DNA of 33,035 nt from assembly GCA_018700535.1 (NCBI GenBank), contig JABITQ010000025.1:1-33035 (forward strand), in the 5' to 3' direction. The DNA is from Candidatus Uhrbacteria bacterium (GTDB lineage: Bacteria; Patescibacteriota; Patescibacteriia; UBA9934; GWF2-40-263). The translations under genes were made by a program, and so were the position numbers. Shown here one piece after another: positions 27,667-33,035 of the stretch (its first letter is position 1; the number at the start of each line of letters is the position of its first letter). The notes beneath the pieces were generated by a model. That model searched no databases, was not told where the DNA came from, and saw only the letters and a list, made by a program, of their open reading frames with translations.

Positions 27667-27832
27667 ACAACCACCCCTAACCCCTCCTTCCCCACACTTA
27701 AAAGGAGGGGGATATGAGCAGACGTTTCGAATCTCTGTTCCGGTCCCCCGCCTTGTAATAACTAGGAAGGAGGGGTTAGCCGTTCGAGGCTCTGAGGAGC
27801 CCTCAGGCTCTCGAAGAGGGGTGGTTGTTATC
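27667..27832. repeat. REP/MITE-like element, long copy, strongly folded
   Basis: Nested arms: CAACCACCCCT (27668-27678) with AGGGGTGGTTG (27817-27827); TAACCCCTCCTTCC (27678-27691) with GGAAGGAGGGGTTA (27765-27778); and an inner TTCGAG (27783-27788)/CTCGAA (27810-27815) hairpin extended by CTGAGG/CCTCAG. An additional CCCCTCCTT/AAGGAGGGG pairing is possible. No open frame with a ribosome site. It fills most of the 323-bp gap between 27595 and 27919; the rest is terminators. Confidence 0.75.
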
Positions 27833-27846
27833 GAAGTCAGAAATAT

Positions 27847-27885
27847 TCTCAAACAAAATACGCACAACCCCGGTAAGGCTGTGCG
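27847..27885 (-). terminator. Terminator of the 169-aa gene
   Basis: CGCACAACC/GGCTGTGCG (27861-27869/27877-27885), minus-strand tail TATTTTGTTTG. Its 36-bp core (27850-27885) recurs at 28496-28531 with one difference. Confidence 0.85.
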
Positions 27886-27918
27886 TTGCGTATTCTTTGT
27901 CCGTCTATGACGACGGTG

Positions 27919-28428
27919 TCACTCCATCACATTGTCGAAGTACCTGCGTGCGAGATGCCACGGCAGGATGAGGGTCCTTGATGTGTACTTGTCAAAGACG
28001 AACGTCAGCATACACTCACGCTCATCCCCTTCAGCGCCACTTTCGAGATTGTCTCCCACGCGGAACTGCTGCGGAAGATTCGGATCATGGGTTGCCACAT
28101 GAAACATTGCTTCTGCAACATCGGTACCAAGACGCGTAAAACTGTGGGGTGAATTGTCATACCCCATAAATGATTCCAGGCTCACCGGCTGTGCAGTCAG
28201 CAAACGCTTGATGTCTACACAATCATCGAGCTCATGCCTTTCCTCTGCATCGCCTGAGACATGCAACCTGATGCTACATGCACCACCACCGTCTTCTCCA
28301 GCAAAGAATTCAACTTGAAACCTAATCCCTTCTCTACGTTCGAATTTGTTCACGAAGACAGGCTTGAGTCTCTTCATTCTGTCATCTCTGGGATCGAACT
28401 GAAAAACCTCTTGACTGGCACTGCCCAT
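27919..28428 (-). CDS. Unrecognised protein, 169 aa
   Basis: The ATG follows ATAGGAGAGATCA. Acidic and beta-rich: VFQFDPRDDRMKRLKPVFV, RFQVEFFAGEDGGGACSIRLHVSG, a middle helix-loop and CMLTFVFDKYTSRTLIL, ending ARRYFDNVME. No signal peptide or membrane helix. Promoter only partly good. It shares a duplicated terminator with the upp gene upstream on the same strand, which suggests the two gene ends have a common origin. Family unknown. Confidence 0.66.
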   Translation of the reverse strand: MGSASQEVFQFDPRDDRMKRLKPVFVNKFERREGIRFQVEFFAGEDGGGACSIRLHVSGDAEERHELDDCVDIKRLLTAQPVSLESFMGYDNSPHSFTRLGTDVAEAMFHVATHDPNLPQQFRVGDNLESGAEGDERECMLTFVFDKYTSRTLILPWHLARRYFDNVME

Positions 28429-28453
28429 TGATCTCTCCTATGTGATCGACCTT

Positions 28454-28482
28454 AATCTCTCACAACTACTCCCACAGGTCAA
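28454..28482 (-). promoter_or_regulatory. Promoter of the 169-aa gene
   Basis: TTGACC (28477-28482), 17 bp, GAGATT (28454-28459) on the minus strand; the -10 is weak. Confidence 0.48.
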
Positions 28483-28493
28483 TCTCCTCACTC

Positions 28494-28531
28494 GGCAAAC
28501 AAAATACGCACAACCCCGGTAAGGTTGTGCG
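28494..28531 (-). terminator. Terminator of the upp gene
   Basis: CGCACAACC/GGTTGTGCG (28507-28515/28523-28531) pair perfectly, minus-strand tail TATTTTGTTTG. Confidence 0.88.
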
Positions 28532-28545
28532 CTTGTCGTTACTTG

Positions 28546-29196
28546 CTACTTGCGCCACTGTCGGTCGCCGGCGTCGCCGAGACCTGGGACGATGAAGGCG
28601 TTTTCGTTGAGTTCGGGATCGATTGCTGTGACGTGGATCTTCACATCTCGGTGCTCTTTGTTCAAACGTGCAGCACCTGCATTTGCAGCGATGATTGCGA
28701 CATAGATGATCCTTTTGGCACCATGCTTTTTCAGGTGCGCCACTGCAGCGCAAGCTGAGCCTCCAGTCGCCAGCATCGGATCAAGTACGTAGCAGGTTGT
28801 TCCGCGTGAGATAACCTTGGGAACTTTGCTGCCTCTGAAGTTTGGTCGGTGTGTTTCTTCGTCACGATCCATGTCCATGTGCCAGACCAGCGCACCTGGG
28901 ATCATTTCTTGAAACGCACCAAGCATCCCCTGGCCAGCACGCATGATTGGAACGAAGGCGTGTGTAGACTCGAGAATGAAGGGAACCTGCGCACGCACCC
29001 CAAGAGGGGTCGTCACTTCCCCATTCTCGAGATGAAGACCCTCGAGCGCTTGGATTGCCATCATCATACTGAGGTGGTGCAGATACTGACGAAAAAGAAC
29101 GTTCGGAGTGTTCTCGTCGCGAAGCTTGCCCAGGAGCACTCGAGCAATCGGGTGCATGTTTATCGCAGCTTCAACAGACGGACGCATCGGACACAT
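28546..29196 (-). CDS. upp: Uracil phosphoribosyltransferase, 216 aa
   Basis: Converts uracil plus PRPP to UMP in pyrimidine salvage, in the cytosol. The PRPP-binding motif is intact (VLDPMLATGGSA, DPMLATGGS at 139-147), as are the upstream PIMRAGQGM (83-91) and the uracil-binding C-terminal loop GLGDAGDR (205-212). Length matches the family (about 208 aa). The ATG at 29196 has CGGAGAGATTC upstream; the open frame before it runs through the promoter. It is a one-gene unit. Uracil salvage is expected in organisms lacking de novo pyrimidine synthesis. Confidence 0.96.
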   Translation of the reverse strand: MCPMRPSVEAAINMHPIARVLLGKLRDENTPNVLFRQYLHHLSMMMAIQALEGLHLENGEVTTPLGVRAQVPFILESTHAFVPIMRAGQGMLGAFQEMIPGALVWHMDMDRDEETHRPNFRGSKVPKVISRGTTCYVLDPMLATGGSACAAVAHLKKHGAKRIIYVAIIAANAGAARLNKEHRDVKIHVTAIDPELNENAFIVPGLGDAGDRQWRK

Positions 29197-29225
29197 GAAT
29201 CTCTCCGTAATTTGGATTCGGGTGC

Positions 29226-29254
29226 ATAATAGTCGATGTTCTAGATTCTGGCAA
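29226..29254 (-). promoter_or_regulatory. Promoter of upp
   Basis: TTGCCA (29249-29254), 17 bp, TATTAT (29226-29231) on the minus strand, then a GC-rich GCACCCG. Confidence 0.78.
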
Positions 29255-29283
29255 AACAAAAAACCCTCGATGATGTCGAGGGT
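29252..29283 (-). terminator. Terminator of the wall-synthesis operon
   Basis: ACCCTCGA/TCGAGGGT (29263-29270/29276-29283), minus-strand tail TTTTTTGTTTT. Its tail touches the upp -35. Confidence 0.9.
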
Positions 29284-29294
29284 TTTATTTTCTA

Positions 29295-30575
29295 TTATTC
29301 CCAACCTTCTCCTTGTCGCACCAGCAAATCATCAGCACGCAATGGCTCTGCCATTAAGTCCTTCACCACACGCTCCATGCGAGCACTTTGTGAACCCTTC
29401 ACCAACACAACATCGCCTTTATTAATCTCTCGATCAAGCCAACGCCCAGCCTCTACGGAATTTGTAAAATGATGCGTTTCTGTTTCAGGAATCCCCGCCT
29501 CAATCGCAGCACGACGCAAATCTTGCGCCATCTCCCCCACGGTCACAAGCACATCCACACCAACCTCTGCGGCATACATCCCGATCATACGATGCTCGTC
29601 CTCGGTGTACTGCCCAAGCTCAGCCATGTACCCAAGCGCAGCAATGCGTCGTGAGCTTTCTGCTGGAGAAAATTCTGCGAGCACATCGAGTGCTGCTTTC
29701 ATTGATGCTGGAGCTGCATTGTAACTTGAGTCGATAATGAGTGATCCTTTGATTCCAGCAAGTGGGTTCATGCGCCCAGGCTCGAACGTGATATCTGGAA
29801 TACCAGCCAAGATCTGCTCATTGCTCAACCCAAGGTGACGCGCAACGACGACTGCCGGAAGCACAGATGATGCACCGGAGCGCCCAAGAACATTTTCTAG
29901 TTGGATAACGAGAGGGTCGTGACTCTCTGCTTCTGTCGTGACAGACAGTGTTGAGAATACTTCCCCAGGCTCAAATGAGAAATCTTCTCTCGTATCTAAT
30001 GTGTAAGCAGTTGCCTGCAAATCAGCATTGGTTTGAAATCCATACGTGACGACAGGTGCAGATGCATGCTCTGTTAACCCCATCACCAACGAATCGTCGG
30101 CATTCATAACGCACAACCCTTCGCTGTCAGTCGCAGAGAGGATCTCTGCCTTTTCCTCCGCGAGTTGCTCAACAGATCGAAAGTACTCAGCGTGCACAGG
30201 AGAGATTCGTGTCAGCACACTCACTGAAGGTTTTGCCACATCTGTGAGATAGCTCATGTCGCCAGGGTGATCAACAGCGTATTCAAGAACAAATACCTCT
30301 GGCACGTTTATTGGTTTCATCAAGAGAATTCTGAGCCAACCAAGCACGGACTTACCAGGAGATGGTGCACCTAAAATAGTAAGCGGGACACCAAACTCGT
30401 TGTTGTAGTTTTTGTAGGTAGATCGCACGGTGTACTTTTCAGCCAAAACAGTAGCGATTGCATTGCGGGCGGAAGTCTTTCCGACAGACCCTGTCACAGC
30501 AACGATAATCGGTTTGTGCTCGGCAATAAGCTTTTGCGCTTTCTTTTTAATCTGTTTTTTGATGAAGTCTTTCAT
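29295..30575 (-). CDS. murF: MurF-like Mur ligase lacking the N-terminal substrate domain, 426 aa
   Basis: MurF adds D-Ala-D-Ala to the UDP-MurNAc-tripeptide in the cytosol. The ATP-binding loop VTGSVGKTSAR is at 27-37, whereas in E. coli MurF it lies past residue 100, so the usual UDP-MurNAc-binding domain is missing. The central domain follows: YNNEFGVPLTILG, the helix-Mg region VFVLEYAVDHPGDMSYL, and LTRISPVHAEYF. The C-terminal domain has DSSYNAAPASMKAAL and VLVKGSQSARME. This short form is, to my knowledge, common in Patescibacteria. The ATG at 30575 is 7 bp after the upstream stop; GTG/TTG starts at 30593/30590 sit inside the ribosome site. Cotranscribed with the transpeptidase. Confidence 0.85.
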   Translation of the reverse strand: MKDFIKKQIKKKAQKLIAEHKPIIVAVTGSVGKTSARNAIATVLAEKYTVRSTYKNYNNEFGVPLTILGAPSPGKSVLGWLRILLMKPINVPEVFVLEYAVDHPGDMSYLTDVAKPSVSVLTRISPVHAEYFRSVEQLAEEKAEILSATDSEGLCVMNADDSLVMGLTEHASAPVVTYGFQTNADLQATAYTLDTREDFSFEPGEVFSTLSVTTEAESHDPLVIQLENVLGRSGASSVLPAVVVARHLGLSNEQILAGIPDITFEPGRMNPLAGIKGSLIIDSSYNAAPASMKAALDVLAEFSPAESSRRIAALGYMAELGQYTEDEHRMIGMYAAEVGVDVLVTVGEMAQDLRRAAIEAGIPETETHHFTNSVEAGRWLDREINKGDVVLVKGSQSARMERVVKDLMAEPLRADDLLVRQGEGWE

Positions 30576-30582
30576 ATCATTG

Positions 30583-32352
30583 TTATTCAACACTCCTCAC
30601 AGGAGGGATCTCAAAATACTGTAGCAGAAACTCGGCGATCTCCCCAAAGAGTGGAGCGGCCGTAGACTCAGCCCAGAAGACGTCCTTTGGATTGTCGATC
30701 CGGACTACCATTGCAAAACGTGGATCTTCAACCGGACCAAAACCTGCGAATGACCCAATAGTTGAATCCTGACTATATCCTCCACTGCTACTAGCAACCT
30801 GCGCGGTTCCGGTTTTACCGGCAATATAATATCCAGGCACACCAGCCTGTGTTCCGTGACCATGCTCAATAACTGAGACGAGCATTGCAGCAATCGTACG
30901 TGCAGTCGACGGCTGGATTACCTGTGCAAGATCTTGTGAACTATGCACTTCCACTGATCCATCGTCATAACGAATCTCATCGATGATCTGCGGTTTTTTC
31001 AAAACACCTCCATTTGCAAGCGCTGCATAAGCCATTGCCATCTGAAGCGGCGTCACCGTAATCCCCTGTCCGTAAGATGCCGTCGCGGCGTAAATCTCTG
31101 CACCGATATCAAGCGAGGCGATTGTCCCGGCAGATTCTGTATCAAGCTCAATCCCCGTCTGCACACCAAACCCAAATGCTTTTACGTAATCTACAAACGC
31201 ATCCATTCCCATCTGCCGCATCGAGAAGATCATCCCTGTATTAATCGAGTCTTCCAGAACTTTTGTCATATCAACCATGCCGTACACTTTGCTCTCGGCA
31301 TTCCGAATAGGTTTTGGCCAACCCTCAACCATTGAATACCCTTTGTCCTCAAACAAAGTCTGTGGGCTCACTGCATCGGCATCAATTGCTGCCGCCATAG
31401 TGATTGGCTTAAAAATTGACCCAGGCTCATACGCATAAAAAATCGCTGGGTTATTAAACGCACGAATGCTTTCTACCTCGTTATATGCATTTGGATCATA
31501 ATCAGGCGCCCCACACATCGCGAGCACACGCCCTGTTGCCGGCTCAATAATCACCACAGACCCTCCGTCGGCATCATGTCGCTTAACAGCCTCCTGCAAT
31601 GATGAGCAGGCCATGTATTGAATCGTGCGGTCTAGTGACAAGACAATGTCAGCACCATCGACAGCAGGCTCGAGCGATTGATCTGCCACCGCAATAAGTC
31701 TCCCTGAAATATCGCGTTCAGATAATAAAGACCCCTCCTTACCAGAAAGCAGCTCATCAAAGTGACCTTCGATTCCATACTTACCAGATTCTGATCCATC
31801 TTCGTTTGTCCCCAAAAATCCAAGCACGTGCCCACTCATCTCTGCCTCTGGATACAAACGTGTTGGTTCGCGCACAAACGCAACCCCATCAAAATCAAAC
31901 GCGAGGATTTCGTCTAGCATCTCATCCCCCACCTCTCGCATGATCGGCTCGTAAGGGTCTTCCGGCTGATCTATCCGTTCTTCAAACGCATCAATTTTTT
32001 CCTCATCCCAACCAAAGACTCCACCAAGCGCTTCAGCAACTTCATCTGGCTCCTCGATTAATCTTGGATCGGCATACACAAATGCCAGGCGATGATTTGT
32101 CGCCACCGCAACCAAGGTCTCGTCTTTTTCGTCGTGCACAAAGACGGTTCCTCTGTCAGGAACAAGTTGTTGCAATAACTCGTGCTGACCGCTTGCAAGC
32201 GCATTGTAAAAGCCATGGTTGATTACCTGCAACCAAAACAATTTAATGACAATGACGGACGCAAAAAGAATCGCTCCCCATCGCAGCGCTTCAAGACGCA
32301 CATCACGATCAGAGCCTCTCGTTGTTTTCCATTTTTTCTTTGTCTGTCTCAT
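30583..32352 (-). CDS. ftsI: Class B penicillin-binding protein (FtsI/SpoVD-type transpeptidase), 589 aa
   Basis: Membrane-anchored peptidoglycan D,D-transpeptidase. Short basic cytoplasmic start, one transmembrane helix (about 24-42, WGAILFASVIVIKLFWLQV), then the dimerisation domain starting VPDRGTVF. The transpeptidase motifs are all present: SIFK in EPGSIFKPIT (about 311), SIN (about 367) and KTG in AGKTGTAQ (about 512). GKYGIEGHFDELLSGKEG and RDISGRLI are typical of the FtsI/SpoVD branch. No PASTA domain. It lies just before the MurF-like gene, as in division/cell-wall clusters. Its promoter is unclear: the start is about 10 bp after the previous gene's terminator, so read-through or a promoter inside that hairpin must serve it. 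Confidence 0.92.
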   Translation of the reverse strand: MRQTKKKWKTTRGSDRDVRLEALRWGAILFASVIVIKLFWLQVINHGFYNALASGQHELLQQLVPDRGTVFVHDEKDETLVAVATNHRLAFVYADPRLIEEPDEVAEALGGVFGWDEEKIDAFEERIDQPEDPYEPIMREVGDEMLDEILAFDFDGVAFVREPTRLYPEAEMSGHVLGFLGTNEDGSESGKYGIEGHFDELLSGKEGSLLSERDISGRLIAVADQSLEPAVDGADIVLSLDRTIQYMACSSLQEAVKRHDADGGSVVIIEPATGRVLAMCGAPDYDPNAYNEVESIRAFNNPAIFYAYEPGSIFKPITMAAAIDADAVSPQTLFEDKGYSMVEGWPKPIRNAESKVYGMVDMTKVLEDSINTGMIFSMRQMGMDAFVDYVKAFGFGVQTGIELDTESAGTIASLDIGAEIYAATASYGQGITVTPLQMAMAYAALANGGVLKKPQIIDEIRYDDGSVEVHSSQDLAQVIQPSTARTIAAMLVSVIEHGHGTQAGVPGYYIAGKTGTAQVASSSGGYSQDSTIGSFAGFGPVEDPRFAMVVRIDNPKDVFWAESTAAPLFGEIAEFLLQYFEIPPVRSVE

Positions 32353-32360
32353 GGGTTTAA

Positions 32361-32392
32361 AACAAAAATAGAGCGGGGATAATCCCGCTCTA
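32361..32392 (-). terminator. Terminator between the DUF4178-like and ftsI genes
   Basis: AGAGCGGG/CCCGCTCT (32370-32377/32384-32391), minus-strand tail ATTTTTGTTTT. It ends just before the ftsI start, so it may attenuate rather than stop transcription. Confidence 0.85.
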
Positions 32393-32397
32393 TTTTA

Positions 32398-32844
32398 CTA
32401 CAGCTCAGAGAAATCGTCTTCACCCACAACACGTCCTAAGTACGCACTGTTTTCTCCGGTGTTTTCATTGTTGATAATTCGGATCAATTCACCGTTCTGT
32501 GCCTCGTAGTCGGTAAACGTATATTTGTCCTTCACCTCGGTGACAGATTCACCAACCACCTCGGTTACCATCCCCGCATCCGCGTAGGTAAACTCGTACT
32601 CTTTGTTTTGATAAAGCACTGCCTCATCTTCTGCCTCGATCAACTCTTGGATCTTTTCAAACAACACAAGTTCGTCTTCGTCTGCAACAACTGAGATCAT
32701 GCGTTCTTCACCATCATCATACAACCAACGCATCTCTTGTCCTCCCTTAAGGGTGATGATCGCGTGACCGATATGAGTGAACGGCTCGTTAAAAACACTT
32801 GCCGACTGCCCTGGCTCTTTCGCTAAAAATTGTTCAATCGTCAT
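32398..32844 (-). CDS. DUF4178-like protein, 148 aa
   Basis: Acidic, beta-rich protein. The order MRWLYDDGEERMISVVADEDELVLFEKI, then a strand pair (AVLYQNKEYEFTYADAGMV), YTFTDYEA and IRIINNENTGENSAYLGRVV fits the DUF4178 family as I know it: W-L-x-D-D, Y-x-x-x-Y-x-L, DYE and a final G-x-x-V. The match is by eye. TGGAGGAGCT precedes the ATG. No signal peptide. Upstream of the ftsI-murF pair and separated by a terminator. Confidence 0.7.
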   Translation of the reverse strand: MTIEQFLAKEPGQSASVFNEPFTHIGHAIITLKGGQEMRWLYDDGEERMISVVADEDELVLFEKIQELIEAEDEAVLYQNKEYEFTYADAGMVTEVVGESVTEVKDKYTFTDYEAQNGELIRIINNENTGENSAYLGRVVGEDDFSEL

Positions 32845-32860
32845 AGCTCCTCCATTTAGA

Positions 32861-32892
32861 CTTAACGCAAGCGATTATACACAAGGTTTGAA
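32861..32892 (-). promoter_or_regulatory. Promoter of the DUF4178-like gene
   Basis: Consensus TATAAT on the minus strand, about 25-30 bp before the ATG, with a poor -35 (TTTCAA). Confidence 0.55.
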
Positions 32893-32936
32893 CACTTGAA
32901 AAGGGTTTATTTTATGCCTAAACACAGCCCAAAGCA

Positions 32937-32965
32937 TTGACACAAGCCCATTTTAATGGTAGTCT
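32937..32965 (+). promoter_or_regulatory. Promoter of the right-edge gene
   Basis: TTGACA (32937-32942), 17 bp, TAGTCT (32960-32965). Confidence 0.75.
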
Positions 32966-32968
32966 CCC

Positions 32969-32987
32969 TGGTCCTTAAACTGGACCA
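32969..32987 (+). promoter_or_regulatory. Inverted repeat at the transcription start of the right-edge gene
   Basis: TGGTCC-TTAAACT-GGACCA lies 4 bp after the -10, where an operator or a 5' leader hairpin would act. Confidence 0.45.
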
Positions 32988-33023
32988 TGCTACCTCAAAC
33001 CAGAACAACCAACCGGAGAGAAC

Positions 33024-33035
33024 ATGCCGAGAGCA
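33024..33035 (+). CDS. Start of an unidentified gene (3' truncated)
   Basis: ATG follows ACCGGAGAGAAC, with the promoter 58 bp upstream. Only four codons (M-P-R-A) are inside the window. Confidence 0.6.

Noticed and set aside
27667-27832. CRISPR array or transposon end
   Set aside because: There are nested inverted arms but no regularly spaced direct repeats with unique spacers, and no transposase gene in the window.
4465-28482. Integron cassette array
   Set aside because: The one-gene units suggested it, but each has its own promoter, genes lie on both strands, there is no integrase, and no GTTRRRY/RYYYAAC attC pairs were seen at the hairpins.

Overview
The window reads like a bacterial chromosome segment of moderate GC, probably from the Candidate Phyla Radiation (Patescibacteria). 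That is an inference. It rests on a MurF-type ligase with no N-terminal UDP-MurNAc-binding domain, a high share of small unrecognised proteins, uracil salvage, and a secreted CSLREA/choice-of-anchor-Q type beta-helix protein. No plasmid, phage, transposase, CRISPR or rRNA gene was seen.

Layout. 1-107 is the tail of a plus-strand gene. 247-4444 is a minus-strand block: a small coiled-coil protein, a PP2C phosphatase with a long extension, an orphan protein and a Kef-type cation/proton antiporter. 4523-28428 is an accessory region of about 30 mostly unrecognised genes on both strands. Nearly every one has its own TTGACA-like/17 bp/TAnnnT promoter, a GGAG-type ribosome site and its own terminator. 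Recognisable items here are a CDF metal exporter (7789-8865), tRNA-Glu(CUC) (14033-14107), a stand-alone response-regulator receiver (16183-16554), a 754-residue beta-helix surface protein (18107-20371), a protein ending in an RNA polymerase alpha C-terminal-like domain (21219-21893) and a YwbE/DUF1905 pair (23380-23882). 28546-32844 is again minus-strand and mainly housekeeping: uracil phosphoribosyltransferase, a MurF-like ligase, an FtsI-type penicillin-binding protein and a DUF4178-like protein. A new plus-strand gene starts at 33024.

How the parts relate. The cell-wall pair (transpeptidase plus Mur ligase) is a remnant of the usual division/cell-wall cluster. The antiporter, metal exporter, small membrane proteins, lipoproteins and beta-helix protein serve the envelope. 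A four-member paralogous family (16637-17602, 24122-24928, 25126-26244, 26489-27595) combines a small N-terminal domain with helical repeats. Two members are tandem duplicates whose promoters, leaders and terminators are better kept than their coding sequences, and a third shares a divergent promoter with them.

Most notable: (1) the alpha-CTD-like protein, which keeps several DNA-contact residues; (2) three related terminators of minus-strand ORFans with a second, covarying pairing; (3) the tandem paralogs with conserved regulatory flanks and REP/MITE-like elements; (4) promoter or terminator units without a gene, which are candidate small RNAs. All functions are read from sequence by eye; no database search was possible.
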